This document shows positions 1 to 9,029 of a stretch of DNA of 64,000 nt, piece by piece. How positions within the stretch are numbered: the stretch's first letter is position 1; each line of letters begins with the position of its first letter. Position numbers and translations under genes: made by a program. The notes under the pieces were generated by a model. That model was given only the letters and a program-made list of their open reading frames with translations, had not been told where the DNA came from and searched no databases. This stretch comes from Terrimicrobiaceae bacterium (GTDB taxonomy: Bacteria > Verrucomicrobiota > Verrucomicrobiia > Chthoniobacterales > Terrimicrobiaceae): the NCBI GenBank assembly GCA_018402345.1, contig JAGYIV010000016.1:62001-126000 (forward strand). The letters are read 5' to 3'.

Positions 1-180
1 ATGGGATACGACACGTGCCCGATGGATGGATTCGATTACGAGGAGGTGGAAAAAATCATCCGCCTGCCCGATGACCATGTCATTTCCTTCATGATCGCGA
101 TCGGGCGCAAAACGCAGGATTCGTGGCCCCGTCCCGGCCAGCTCGACTACAACGAGGTGGTGATTGAAAACGGGTATTGA
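1..180 (+). CDS. Nitroreductase family protein, C-terminal part (5' truncated by window edge)
   Basis: The frame is open from the first base and ends with TGA at 178-180, giving 59 residues. The segment GYDTCPMDGFDYEEVEKII followed by LPDDH and a hydrophobic IAIG strand is the typical C-terminal part of FMN-dependent nitroreductases, where the conserved cysteine-proline-methionine-glycine stretch precedes the last helix. These enzymes reduce nitro or quinone compounds with NAD(P)H. The true start lies upstream of the window, so the internal ATG at position 1 is not a start. Substrate cannot be inferred. Confidence 0.75.
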   Translation: MGYDTCPMDGFDYEEVEKIIRLPDDHVISFMIAIGRKTQDSWPRPGQLDYNEVVIENGY

Positions 181-268
181 TTCCGTGCGGACATGTCATT
201 GCACTGCTGTGTCAGTGGCCATCTTGGGGGCTTGACGGAGTCCTTGATCGATTGAAAATGCGCGCCGA

Positions 269-781
269 ATGACACCCAACGATATCTTTGCCCGCATGGG
301 CGCCGGGAATGCCGATGAAATTCTCGGCTGGTTGGCGGAGAACGACCGGCCCGCCTACAAGAGCTGTGGCGGCATGCTTGCGACCCGCAGGAAATTGCGC
401 CCCGTGTTTGTGGAGCGCAAGCCCCGGGCCGAGCGCAACCAGTGGATGAAAGAGGCGCTTGCCCGTCCCGCAAACGCGGACCTCGCCGCCGAGACATTGC
501 AACTCTGGACGCTTGGCTGCAATGGGAGGGTGGTCTGTGATTTTCTTGACGCCCTTGGAATCGCCCACGATGGCAAGGGGTTGCTCGAGGATGTGCCCAC
601 CGAACCCGACACCGCCAAAGTGCGGGCCGCTATCGACTCCCTCTTGGCAACCCACGCGGCCCCCGCTGTCTTTGTGTATCTCCACCTTTTTTCCAGCATG
701 AGCCCGGACGCATGGCCGGCGTTGCGCGGGATTCTTGAGGAGCACGACGGCTTGCAGGCCGAGGCGGTTTTTTCGGTATGA
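269..781 (+). CDS. Hypothetical protein upstream of gmhA
   Basis: A 170-residue soluble protein without signal peptide or membrane segment. I do not recognise a domain. It is rich in Ala, Leu and charged residues and probably helical. The stop codon overlaps the gmhA start (ATGA at 778-781), so the two genes are translationally coupled and this one may be a partner or a gene of the same pathway. An 88-base gap separates it from the nitroreductase. The start ATG at 269 has no clear Shine-Dalgarno sequence, which is common in this window. Confidence 0.7.
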   Translation: MTPNDIFARMGAGNADEILGWLAENDRPAYKSCGGMLATRRKLRPVFVERKPRAERNQWMKEALARPANADLAAETLQLWTLGCNGRVVCDFLDALGIAHDGKGLLEDVPTEPDTAKVRAAIDSLLATHAAPAVFVYLHLFSSMSPDAWPALRGILEEHDGLQAEAVFSV

Positions 782-1350
782 AGAGTCGATTTTCCGAATC
801 CCTCGATGCCGCGCTGGAGACTCTCACAGGGTTGCGCGCGTTGGAGCCCAAGGTCGAGGAGGCTGCCGCCCTTGTGCTGGCGTGTTTGAAATCTGGCGGC
901 AAGTTGCTCGTGTGCGGCAACGGTGGCAGCGCGGCCGACAGCAACCACATGGCGACCGAGTTCACCTGCCGGTTCCAGAACGACCGCCGGCCGTATCCGG
1001 CGATTTCATTGACGGCGGATGGCGGTCTGCTGACCGCGATCGGGAATGATTACACATTTCAAGACCTCTTTGGCCGTCAGGTGCGGGCCTATGGGAAGGC
1101 AGGGGATGTCCTGATCGCGCTCACGACGAGCGGCAAGTCCCGCAATGTGCTCACCGCCCTCGAGGAGGCCAAGCGCCTCGGAGTGAAAACGATCGCGTTT
1201 CTCGGGAAGGGCGGGGGATTCACCAAGGGAGCCGCCGATATCGAGTTGCAGGTCGAGGGAACGGTCACCGCCCGGATTCAAGAGGCGCACAAGTTTCTGA
1301 TCCACGCCATTTGTGAACTTGTCGAACCCGGCCTCGAGAAGGAGTCCTGA
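778..1350 (+). CDS. gmhA: Phosphoheptose isomerase (sedoheptulose 7-phosphate isomerase)
   Basis: 190 residues forming a single SIS domain. The motif CGNGGSAADSNH at residues 46-57 matches the GmhA phosphosugar-binding loop, and the later LTTSGKSRNVL is the second phosphate-binding segment. GmhA converts sedoheptulose 7-phosphate to D-glycero-D-manno-heptose 7-phosphate, the first step of LPS core heptose synthesis in the cytoplasm. The start overlaps the preceding stop by four bases. An MsbA-type lipid A exporter lies two genes downstream, which fits an LPS role. DiaA-like SIS proteins are the main alternative, but length and motif favour GmhA. Confidence 0.88.
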   Translation: MKSRFSESLDAALETLTGLRALEPKVEEAAALVLACLKSGGKLLVCGNGGSAADSNHMATEFTCRFQNDRRPYPAISLTADGGLLTAIGNDYTFQDLFGRQVRAYGKAGDVLIALTTSGKSRNVLTALEEAKRLGVKTIAFLGKGGGFTKGAADIELQVEGTVTARIQEAHKFLIHAICELVEPGLEKES

Positions 1351-1374
1351 TCCGCGCCGCGTCCGACGGATGCC

Positions 1375-2496
1375 ATGAGTGCGTTTCGCGGAATCGAGTG
1401 GGTCTTGTTGGTGTTCAGCGGGGTGCTTGGCTCTGTGGTCGGTTCGTTTTTGAACGCCTGCATCCACCGGCTGCCCCGCGGTCTGGGGTTGATGCATCCT
1501 CGGCGTTCGTTTTGTCCCGGATGCGAACGCACGATCCCGTGGCACGAGAACCTGCCGGTGGTGTCGTGGATTTTCCTGCGGGGGAGGTGTTCGGGATGCG
1601 GATGGAGAATCCCGGCGAGGTATTTCGTTGTCGAGGTGCTCACCTCCGCGTTGTTCATGGCAGCCTGGTGGCGTTTCGGATGGCCGGTGGCGGTGGTGTG
1701 GTGGGTTTTTGCGGGGTTGCTGGTGGTTGCGACGTTCATTGATTTCGAGCACATGATCATTCCCGACGAGATCACGCTCGGCGGGGTGGTCGCCGGGGTG
1801 GTCGCGTGTCTGATCGTGCCCGAGGTGATGAATACCGCAGTGTGGTGGCGGGCTGGGCTCGAGTCGCTGATTGGAGCGGTGGCGGGCTTTGTTGTCCTGT
1901 TTCTTGTCGTCGAGGGAGGCAAAGTGGTGTTCGGCAAAAAACGGCACCGGTTCGGCGAGCCGGAACCCTTCGAATGGCGGCACGATGGCGAGAGGGTGTG
2001 GGTTTCCCTGGCGGGAGAGGAGTTCGAGTGGAGCGAGGTGTTCTCGCGCGAGCGCGACGAACTGCGGATCACGCTGGAGGGGGCGGCGACAGTCGACGGG
2101 TGCGAACGCGATTGCGGCGAGTTGGTTTTCACTCACGACCGCTTGGTGACCGGAGGCGACACGATCGCTCTTGAGGAGATCAAGCATATCACCGGGCGCA
2201 TGCGGGCGGTGGTGATTCCGCGGGAGGCGATGGGTTTCGGCGATGTTAAATTTCTGGCCTGCATTGGCGCGTTCGTTGGGTGGCAGGGGGTTTTATTCAC
2301 GCTGTTCGCCGGTTCGGTGATCGGATCCGTGGCGGGGGTGGTGGGCATTTGCCTGCAGCGGGATGGTTCCGGAGCAAGGCTACCCTTCGGACCGTTTCTG
2401 GCGCTCGGCGCACTGGTATGGGTGTTCGCCGGGCGGGCGCTGGTGGATTTGTATTTCGGGATCTTGCACGCGGGGCGCTTCGCGGCGGATTTTTGA
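1375..2496 (+). CDS. pilD: Prepilin peptidase (type IV leader peptidase, A24 family) with inserted domain
   Basis: 373 residues. The N-terminal part has the membrane segment and GSFLNACIHRLPRG signature, then a zinc-type cysteine quartet (C47, C50, C72, C75) in the cytoplasmic methyltransferase-like domain. The two catalytic aspartates are D123 (FIDFEHMIIPDE) and D290 (GFGDVK). PilD cleaves leader peptides of type IV pilins and type II secretion pseudopilins in the inner membrane and N-methylates them. Unusually, about 90 residues (roughly 190-280), soluble and probably beta-rich, sit between the transmembrane helices just before the second catalytic aspartate. No pilin genes are nearby. Confidence 0.9.
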   Translation: MSAFRGIEWVLLVFSGVLGSVVGSFLNACIHRLPRGLGLMHPRRSFCPGCERTIPWHENLPVVSWIFLRGRCSGCGWRIPARYFVVEVLTSALFMAAWWRFGWPVAVVWWVFAGLLVVATFIDFEHMIIPDEITLGGVVAGVVACLIVPEVMNTAVWWRAGLESLIGAVAGFVVLFLVVEGGKVVFGKKRHRFGEPEPFEWRHDGERVWVSLAGEEFEWSEVFSRERDELRITLEGAATVDGCERDCGELVFTHDRLVTGGDTIALEEIKHITGRMRAVVIPREAMGFGDVKFLACIGAFVGWQGVLFTLFAGSVIGSVAGVVGICLQRDGSGARLPFGPFLALGALVWVFAGRALVDLYFGILHAGRFAADF

Positions 2497-2536
2497 TCTC
2501 CAACCACCGTCTGATTGTGTAGTGTCGTCGCCCTCC

Positions 2537-4363
2537 ATGTCGAAACCTGCGAAGCTTCCGTTTCCCCAACTCGTGAAAGAGTTCTGGGGGCCTTACCTGC
2601 GACTGCTGTCCTACATGGTGCCCTATCGGAAGCGGTTTTTCCTTGGGATCGCCTGCGGGGTGATTGCCGGGTCGTTGAACGGCGTGATCCCGCTGGTGAT
2701 CAAGCAAGCGGGTGAACCCCTCATGGCCGCCGGGGCAAAGCTGCCCGACAAATCCGCGCTGTTTGCGGGGGGCATCAGCAATGACGGGCCCGGCATCGAG
2801 GGGATTGTCTGGATTGCGCTGCTGATTCCGCTCGTCATGGTGGCGCGCGGGATATTTTCCTATCTGAATGTTTACTCGCTCGCTTGGGTCAGCCTGCGTG
2901 TCCTGAGGGACATTCGGGACCAACTCTTCAGCCACCTTATGTCCCAGTCGTTGGATTTTTTCAACAGGGAGAAGGCGGGCAAGCTGATGTCGCGCGTGAT
3001 GAACGACACGCGGCAGACGCAGAACGCGCTGACATCGATCTCCGGCGATATCATCAAGGACCCCGTGGCGGTGGTGATCGGGATCGCGGTGTTGGTAGCA
3101 ATCGATTGGAAATTCAGTCTTACCACGCTCGTTCTGTTCCCGATCTGCATCATTCCCGTCGTGGTCTTCGGCCGGAAGGTGCGCCAGGCCGGGAAGGCGG
3201 AGGAGCGCGAGGCGGCGCAGATGTCGATCATCCTGCAGGAGACATTCGCCGGCGTGCGGGTGATCAAGTCGTTTGCCCGCGAGGATTACCAGACCGGCCA
3301 GTTCGAGCGCTCCAGCGACACGCAATGCCGTAACAGCCTTCGGGTGCGGCGTAGTTCGGTGATTGTGCAACCGCTTATCGAATCGGTCTCCGCGCTCGGC
3401 GTCGTTCTGGCAATGATCTATGTCTATTACTACGGGATCAGCTTCGCGAAGTTTGCGGCGCTCTGTGCGGGCATCTTCCTTCTTTACAACCCGGTCAAGA
3501 ACCTGAGCCGCATTCCGATGCTCATGCAGAAGTGCATGGTTTCGGCGACGAACGTGTTCGAACTCATGGCGATCAAGCCCACTATCCTCGACAAGCCAGG
3601 GGCGTTGGTCCTGAACGAATGCGCCGGGGCTATCGAATTCCAAGGGGTTGGGTTTGACTACGGCACAGACAAGGCCGCCGTGCAGGGCATCGACCTCCGC
3701 ATCGAACCGGGCAAAAAATACGCCCTTGTCGGTGCCAGCGGGGCGGGCAAGAGCACAATCCTCTCGCTCGTCATGCGCTTCTACGACCCGCAAACCGGCG
3801 TCGTGCGCCTCGATGGCCACGACCTCCGCGACCTTGCGCAGCATTCCCTCCGCGAACATGTCGGGATGGTGACGCAGGAGACATTCCTGTTCCACGACAC
3901 GATCTTCGAGAACATTCGCTACGGCAGGCTCGATGCCACCAAGGACGAGGTTGTCGCTGCGGCGAAGGCCGCCTTCGCGCACGACTTCATTCTCGCCCAG
4001 CACAGCGGCTACGAGACGGTGGTGGGCGACAAGGGGTGCATGCTCAGCGGCGGCCAGCAGCAACGGTTGGCAATCGCGCGTGCCCTCCTCAAAAACGCCC
4101 CCGTCCTGCTGCTGGACGAGGCGACCTCAGCCCTCGACTCTGAAAGCGAGCGCATGGTGCAGGCTGCACTGGACCGGTTGTCGGAAGGGCGCACCGTCGT
4201 CGCGATCGCGCACCGTCTCTCCACCGTGTTGAAATCCGACTGCATTGTCGTCATGGACCACGGGCGGATCGTGGCCACCGGACGTCACGAGGAACTTTTG
4301 CAAAAATCGGAACTCTACCGGAGCCTTTACGAACTCCAATTCCACCATCACGATCAGGTTTGA
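2537..4363 (+). CDS. msbA: MsbA-type ABC exporter (lipid A / multidrug, fused TMD-NBD)
   Basis: 608 residues. The N-terminal half holds six predicted membrane helices of the ABC exporter type 1 fold; the C-terminal half is a nucleotide-binding domain with Walker A GASGAGKST near residue 400, signature LSGGQQQRLAIARAL and Walker B LLLDEATSALD. This is the half-transporter layout of MsbA, which flips lipid A-core across the inner membrane as a homodimer. I chose ATG at 2537 because the preceding in-frame codons overlap the prepilin peptidase and look non-coding; the protein then begins with a short basic cytoplasmic tail. The gene follows gmhA and pilD on the same strand. A general lipid or drug exporter is the alternative. 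Confidence 0.85.
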   Translation: MSKPAKLPFPQLVKEFWGPYLRLLSYMVPYRKRFFLGIACGVIAGSLNGVIPLVIKQAGEPLMAAGAKLPDKSALFAGGISNDGPGIEGIVWIALLIPLVMVARGIFSYLNVYSLAWVSLRVLRDIRDQLFSHLMSQSLDFFNREKAGKLMSRVMNDTRQTQNALTSISGDIIKDPVAVVIGIAVLVAIDWKFSLTTLVLFPICIIPVVVFGRKVRQAGKAEEREAAQMSIILQETFAGVRVIKSFAREDYQTGQFERSSDTQCRNSLRVRRSSVIVQPLIESVSALGVVLAMIYVYYYGISFAKFAALCAGIFLLYNPVKNLSRIPMLMQKCMVSATNVFELMAIKPTILDKPGALVLNECAGAIEFQGVGFDYGTDKAAVQGIDLRIEPGKKYALVGASGAGKSTILSLVMRFYDPQTGVVRLDGHDLRDLAQHSLREHVGMVTQETFLFHDTIFENIRYGRLDATKDEVVAAAKAAFAHDFILAQHSGYETVVGDKGCMLSGGQQQRLAIARALLKNAPVLLLDEATSALDSESERMVQAALDRLSEGRTVVAIAHRLSTVLKSDCIVVMDHGRIVATGRHEELLQKSELYRSLYELQFHHHDQV

Positions 4364-4425
4364 ACATTTTGTCACAAGCCGGAGCTTTTTGTTCACGCAG
4401 CACAATTCCAGCATCCCCCTGAACC

Positions 4426-5355
4426 ATGAAGTTTTTCCACCATCCCGGTTTCGCCGCTCCGATCGGGCGGCACATGGTGCCGGTCGCCAAGCCCGCGCTG
4501 GTGGCGGCGGCGGTCGTAAAGGTGCTTCCGCAAATTGAGATCGTCGAGCCTGATCCGGTGGGGATCGAGGACCTCTGCCGAGTGCACCTCCCGAAGTATG
4601 TCGAGGCGGTGCGAACGGGGAATCCCCGCTCTCTCGCCGAATCACAAAGGTTCCCGTGGAGTCCGGAGTTGTTCGGGAGCGTTTGCCTGACGAGTGGAGG
4701 GGTGCTTGCCGCCGCGCGCCAGTCGTTGGAGGACGGTGCTTCCGCAGCGTTGGCCAACGGCTTTCACCACGCCAGTTCCGATCACGGCGAGGGATACTGC
4801 ACCTTCAACGGCCTGGTGGTGGCGCTGGAGGCTCTCCGCGCGGAGCGAAAAATCTCAACCGCCGCGGTGTTGGACCTCGATTTGCACTATGGCAACGGCA
4901 CCGCGTTGCTCGCCGCGACCCGTCCGTGGCTCCGCGCGCTCTCGATTTACGGCAACGATTATTGGATGAACCGTTCTTACATGGATGTGCGCGCGCGGTA
5001 TCACGTGGACGGTCCGAACCACCTCAGTGTGCCGCTTGTGCCAACCAAGGGCGGGGACCGCGACAACATGCTTGAGATTCTGGAGGACTGGTTGCCGTGG
5101 CTCGTAGCCGAAGGCAGGCCGGATGTGATTCTGTATCAGGCTGGTGTCGATTTGTTGCGCGAAGATCCTTTTTCGCCGTTGGACCTGGGTCCGGAAGATC
5201 TTCTGGAGCGCGACCGCATCGTTTTTGAATTTGCGAAGCGCGAGGGCATTCCGATCGCCTGGACGCTTGCCGGGGGGTGTGCGCCAGACATCGGAAAAGT
5301 GGTCGAGGCGCACTTGAACACCGCCATGGCGTGTTCAGGCGTGTTCGCCAAGTAA
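4426..5355 (+). CDS. Histone deacetylase family protein (acetoin-utilisation/HDAC-like amidohydrolase)
   Basis: 309 residues with the arginase/deacetylase fold. Visible motifs are [17 protein letters not shown] (tandem histidines and the glycine-rich active-site loop), [10 protein letters not shown] (zinc-binding Asp and His) and a late AGGCAPD loop in the position of the usual tyrosine loop. Bacterial members remove acyl groups from lysines or polyamines using zinc. The 62-base gap to the transporter suggests a separate unit. The 3' end overlaps the annotated end of the convergent fucI by 21 bases, but that overlap exists only because fucI has lost its normal stop (see findings). Confidence 0.85.
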   Translation: MKFFHHPGFAAPIGRHMVPVAKPALVAAAVVKVLPQIEIVEPDPVGIEDLCRVHLPKYVEAVRTGNPRSLAESQRFPWSPELFGSVCLTSGGVLAAARQSLEDGASAALANGFHHASSDHGEGYCTFNGLVVALEALRAERKISTAAVLDLDLHYGNGTALLAATRPWLRALSIYGNDYWMNRSYMDVRARYHVDGPNHLSVPLVPTKGGDRDNMLEILEDWLPWLVAEGRPDVILYQAGVDLLREDPFSPLDLGPEDLLERDRIVFEFAKREGIPIAWTLAGGCAPDIGKVVEAHLNTAMACSGVFAK

Positions 5356-7167
5356 CCCAAGTGCCACGGATCTTGGATTCGATGTTACGGATCTCCGGAG
5401 ATCAGCGGTAGAGGGCCCGAAGTTCGCGCAGGCGCGAAAGTCAGCACCCTCAGCGTCCGCGGTGCCAAAGGCTGTCCATGCCGCGGGACGGAAGAGCTGC
5501 GACACGTCGAGATTGTGCATGTAGACCGGGATGCGGAGGATGCTGGCGAGCGAGACCAGATCGGCACCGATGTGGCCGAAGCTCATGACGCAGTGGTTCG
5601 CGCCCCAGTTGTTCATCACCGAGTAAGTGTCGCGGAACGCGCCCGAGCCGGTGAGGTGCGGCACAAACCATGTGGTTGGCCATGTCGGGTTGGTGCGCTC
5701 CTCCAGGACGCGGTGGGCCTTTTCAGGAAGCTCGATCGTTTCGCCTTCAGCGATCTGCAACGCGGGGCCGAGGCCGGAGACGAGGTTGAGTCGGTAGATG
5801 GTGGCCGGTATGCCACCCTTGGTGGCGAAGCGGGTGCTCCAGCCTCCGCCGGGAAAATACTCGGTGATCGAGGGGTGCCAGCTGGTGGCCTTGAGGCAGG
5901 CTTTGGCCTCGGCATCTGTGATGTCCCAGAAGGGTTTCATCGCGGGTTTTCCATCGATCTTCTGCTCACCGCAGCCGTCGAGCGCGGCGGGGCCGGAGTT
6001 GATGAGGTGCAGGAGGCCGTTGGATGCGGCTTCGGGGATATTCTCTCCTGAAACGCGTGCAATGGCATCGGCGCTCCAGTAGGTGCGGAGGTCGGCGAAA
6101 ACCTGTGCGGTGTTGGTGAGAAGATTGCCGAACAGCATGGCCGCGCCGTTGAGCGCATCGTTTTCGGTGGCGACAATGTGAGGCGCACGGCGGCCGTTCC
6201 AGTCGAACGAGGAATTGAGGATCGCCTCGAGGAAGTCGCCGTTCGGCATGTGGTCGGTCCACTGGCGCTGGCCTTGGAATCCCGAGGCGATGGCATGGTG
6301 GCCCTGCGCCTCTTCACCGAACCCCATCTTGGCGAGCTTGGGATTGCCGACCATGAGATCGCGGGCGATGAGGGCCATCTTAACGCTCGTCTCCCACTCG
6401 GTGTTGAGTTGCTTGCGGGAGCGTTTCTTGGCGGGCGAGTTCCAGTCCTTGCCCTCCTTGCAGTTCGCCTTCACCCATTTCAGTGCCTTGGCAAACTCGA
6501 CCTTGTCGTAGATGCCGCGCTCGATCCTGCGAATGAACTCCGTCATGTCCACCGACTCGAAGCGCATGCCGAGCCACTTCTCGAAGAGCGCGGGGTCGAC
6601 GATCGACCCGGCGATTCCCATGGAGGTGCCGCCCATCGCAAGATAGGAACGGCCGCGCATCGTCGCTACGGCAAGACCGGCGCGGGCGAACCGAAGGATT
6701 TTCTCCGAGACATCGGCGGGGATTTTTTGGTCCCCGGCGTCCTGCACATCGCGTCCGTAGATGCCGAAGGCGGGAAGGCCCTTCTGGGTGTGGGCAGCCA
6801 GAACAGCGGCAAGATAGACCGCGCCCGGGCGCTCGGTGCCGTTGAATCCCCACACGGCCTTTGGACTGTGCGGGTCCATGTCCATCGTCTCGGAGCCGTA
6901 GCACCAGCAGGGTGTGACGGTGAGCGACACGCCCACGTTCTCGCGGCGGAATTTGTCCGCGCAGGCGGCGGCCTCGGTCACGCCGCCGATGCAGGTGTCG
7001 GCGATGACGCATTCGACCTCTTCGCCTGTGTGGTGGCGGAGATTCGAGGAAATCAGGCGGGCGGTGTTTTTCGCCATCGCCATGGTTTGTTTCTCGAGGG
7101 ATTCGCGAACGCCGCCGAGGCGGCCGTCGATCGTGGGTCGGATTCCGATTTTAGGGAGTGTTTGCAT
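5335..7167 (-). CDS. fucI: L-fucose isomerase, C-terminal end frame-shifted
   Basis: 610 residues as it stands. The N-terminus [20 protein letters not shown] and the body ([34 protein letters not shown]) are strongly similar to E. coli FucI (591 residues), which interconverts L-fucose and L-fuculose using Mn2+; the catalytic glutamate is in [10 protein letters not shown]. The E. coli family normally ends in NYGPLYKR. Here the reading frame runs ANFGP and then into 25 unrelated residues. Adding one C to the run at 5416-5418 (coding strand) would give ANFGPLYR and a stop at 5402-5404. The start ATG at 7167 is 14 bases after the aldolase stop at 7182, so the two are probably co-transcribed. Confidence 0.9.
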   Translation of the reverse strand: MQTLPKIGIRPTIDGRLGGVRESLEKQTMAMAKNTARLISSNLRHHTGEEVECVIADTCIGGVTEAAACADKFRRENVGVSLTVTPCWCYGSETMDMDPHSPKAVWGFNGTERPGAVYLAAVLAAHTQKGLPAFGIYGRDVQDAGDQKIPADVSEKILRFARAGLAVATMRGRSYLAMGGTSMGIAGSIVDPALFEKWLGMRFESVDMTEFIRRIERGIYDKVEFAKALKWVKANCKEGKDWNSPAKKRSRKQLNTEWETSVKMALIARDLMVGNPKLAKMGFGEEAQGHHAIASGFQGQRQWTDHMPNGDFLEAILNSSFDWNGRRAPHIVATENDALNGAAMLFGNLLTNTAQVFADLRTYWSADAIARVSGENIPEAASNGLLHLINSGPAALDGCGEQKIDGKPAMKPFWDITDAEAKACLKATSWHPSITEYFPGGGWSTRFATKGGIPATIYRLNLVSGLGPALQIAEGETIELPEKAHRVLEERTNPTWPTTWFVPHLTGSGAFRDTYSVMNNWGANHCVMSFGHIGADLVSLASILRIPVYMHNLDVSQLFRPAAWTAFGTADAEGADFRACANFGPSTADLRRSVTSNPRSVALGLLGEHA

Positions 7168-7181
7168 GGCGGGTTGTTGGT

Positions 7182-7967
7182 TCAGGATTGTTGGGCCTTG
7201 GCGATTTGGGCGCGGCGGTAGTGTTCGTCGGGACGGTTGTCGATCCGGTCGCTGACGGATTCGGGAAGGAAGCGTGGACCACCCATGGAGAGGGTGTTGA
7301 CAAGAATGCGGGCCCACTTGTCGAGCATGAGGAGAATGTTGAGGACCTCCTTGTCGGTGGCCCCGAGGGCGACTGGGCCGTGGTTTTCGAGCAGAACGAC
7401 CTTCGGGGCTGAACCGTGATTTGCCATGTGGGATTTCAGCGAGCGGCGAAACTCGCGGGCGAGTTCGAGGCCGGGGTCGATGTAGGGCACCACAGCCACA
7501 TGGCGGCCGCAGACGACGATGGCATCGGGAAAGATGTGCTTGAGAAACGGTCCTGCACCGTGGGATGTCGCGAGGATCGAAAGAACGGATTCGGCATGGC
7601 AATGGCCGACCCACTTCGCTCCGCCTTCGGCCAGACAGACCGCGTGCAGGAAGGTCTCGACCGAGGGAAGTTTCGCTGCGGGGTCAACCCGCGAGGATTC
7701 AAGCACCGCCCGAACACCTGAGTCGTCGAGGGATGCGTCGTCGAGGGCGGCGAGAGCGGCGTCGAGTTGAACGCGGGTGAGGTCTTCCGCCTCCATGGTC
7801 GAGAGGCTGGAGCCCGACGCTTTGACAAGAAACGTTCCATCCCCGAGACAGGCGCTGGTGTTGCCCTCGCCGAGAATGGCGAGGCGCCGGTCCTCGCGCC
7901 CTATTTCGCGCGAGAGGCGGATGAGTTTGTCCCGGGTTTGATTGGTTTCCGTGGGAGAGGTTTTCAT
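7182..7967 (-). CDS. Class II aldolase/adducin family protein, probable L-fuculose/rhamnulose-phosphate aldolase
   Basis: 261 residues. [13 protein letters not shown] near the N-terminus is the substrate-binding loop of class II aldolases. Zinc ligands are visible as GHCHAES and [10 protein letters not shown], matching the HxH and later His of FucA. Such enzymes cleave L-fuculose 1-phosphate (or a related deoxy-sugar phosphate) to dihydroxyacetone phosphate and L-lactaldehyde. It lies directly upstream of fucI on the same strand and is divergent from an araC gene, so it is likely regulated by that AraC protein. Substrate assignment is by context; the protein is longer than E. coli FucA (about 215 residues). 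Confidence 0.78.
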   Translation of the reverse strand: MKTSPTETNQTRDKLIRLSREIGREDRRLAILGEGNTSACLGDGTFLVKASGSSLSTMEAEDLTRVQLDAALAALDDASLDDSGVRAVLESSRVDPAAKLPSVETFLHAVCLAEGGAKWVGHCHAESVLSILATSHGAGPFLKHIFPDAIVVCGRHVAVVPYIDPGLELAREFRRSLKSHMANHGSAPKVVLLENHGPVALGATDKEVLNILLMLDKWARILVNTLSMGGPRFLPESVSDRIDNRPDEHYRRAQIAKAQQS

Positions 7968-8045
7968 TCGGGTGTGATGTTGGAAGTCGGTGGGTGGATC
8001 CGTCGGGGACGATTCAGCACGAATGATGAGGCGTCAACAGGGTCG

Positions 8046-8125
8046 CAATTGGTGACTGCAATTTATTTAAAGCGATTTCCAATAGAATGGACCAAGTTGA
8101 CCAAACCATGGTTAAAATTGACCAA
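8046..8125. promoter_or_regulatory. Divergent aldolase/araC promoter region with repeated TTGACCAA boxes
   Basis: The 157-base divergent gap is AT-rich in its right half. It contains TGGACCAA at 8088-8095, TTGACCAA at 8097-8104 and TTGACCAA at 8118-8125. The last copy forms a near-perfect palindrome TGGTTAA-AA-TTGACCA (8109-8124) whose end is the araC start codon. A degenerate copy on the opposite strand (TTGGTGA) lies at 8050-8056. The 9- and 21-base spacing puts the boxes on one helix face at about one and two turns, as expected for an AraC-family operator. The presumed regulator is the adjacent AraC protein (inference). Confidence 0.45.
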
Positions 8126-8997
8126 TGAAAACCCCACAAGCGCCCGCGGGATTTCTAGAAGCGAAAATTCGGACAGGGCGATATTACTTCCCAGGCGCGA
8201 AAACAAGGGGTTGTGGTCTCAGGGTCGTCGGTGCCGGGTTTGAGGAATGCCATTCCGATTTCCGGATCGACCGATCGTCGTTCCGCTACCTTGCGCTCGA
8301 GCTTATCGACGCTGGGGAGTGGGATGTCAAATTGGGTTCCAGCAGGCTGCAGAGGCTTGGTCCCGGTGGAATCCTCGTCTATGGCCCCGGCACGCGGTGT
8401 TCCGTGGCGGCGACGGGAAGCGGTCCCCACGGGAAGTATTTTCTGGATGTCGCCGGCGTGGAATGCGGCGACGTCCTGCGCGACGCGGGATTGAGGGCGG
8501 GGAGTGTCTTCAGGTCCACCCCACAGGGCGGCGTGGCGGCTCTTTTCGAGGAGTTGATTGGTTGTTCGAATTTGACCGCGCGCCAGTCGGGTGCGCTTGC
8601 CGTTGTTTTGTCACGAGCGATTTTTTTAAGGGCAGGGGCGGAAAGGTCGCGAATGGAAAGGGGAGGGGGGCGGAGCAACCCGAGTTTCGACAGGTGCCGG
8701 ACATTCCTCGAGTCCCGCTACACGGAGTTGGAGTCGATTGCCGAGGCTGCGCGCGCCTGCCATGTCTCGCCGGAGTATTTTTCGAGGTTGTTCCGGAAGC
8801 ACACAGGCACCACGGCCGAGCGGTATTTGAAAAAACTTCGGTTGAACCAGGCGATGCGGCTTCTCCAGCAATCGGGTTTTTCAGTGAAGGAAATTGCTCT
8901 GCGGGTCGGATTCAAGGATCAGTTCCACTTCTCCAAGGCATTCAAAGCCGCTCACGGATTGAGTCCATCAGCCTTCCGGGGCGGCGTGGCGAGCTGA
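8125..8997 (+). CDS. AraC family transcriptional regulator
   Basis: 290 residues. The C-terminal third (about 190-285) is the double helix-turn-helix AraC domain: SIAEAARACHVSPEYFSRLF, then RLNQAMRLLQ and VKEIALRVGF followed by DQFHFSKAFKAAHGLSP. The N-terminal part is the effector-binding cupin-like region (a short YYFPGAK segment and GPGTRCSV). It is transcribed away from the class II aldolase/fucI pair and most likely controls them in response to a deoxy sugar. The start codon is embedded in a TTGACCAA box, which suggests autoregulation, and there is no Shine-Dalgarno sequence. Confidence 0.9.
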   Translation: MKTPQAPAGFLEAKIRTGRYYFPGAKTRGCGLRVVGAGFEECHSDFRIDRSSFRYLALELIDAGEWDVKLGSSRLQRLGPGGILVYGPGTRCSVAATGSGPHGKYFLDVAGVECGDVLRDAGLRAGSVFRSTPQGGVAALFEELIGCSNLTARQSGALAVVLSRAIFLRAGAERSRMERGGGRSNPSFDRCRTFLESRYTELESIAEAARACHVSPEYFSRLFRKHTGTTAERYLKKLRLNQAMRLLQQSGFSVKEIALRVGFKDQFHFSKAFKAAHGLSPSAFRGGVAS

Positions 8998-9029
8998 GGG
9001 GAATGCCGTGCCGCCGGTTTCCGAGAAGG

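Noticed and set aside
2297-4063. Long minus-strand open frame opposite the MsbA gene (588 codons)
   Set aside because: It is antisense to a well-conserved exporter, lacks any domain, and its length reflects GC-rich codon structure.
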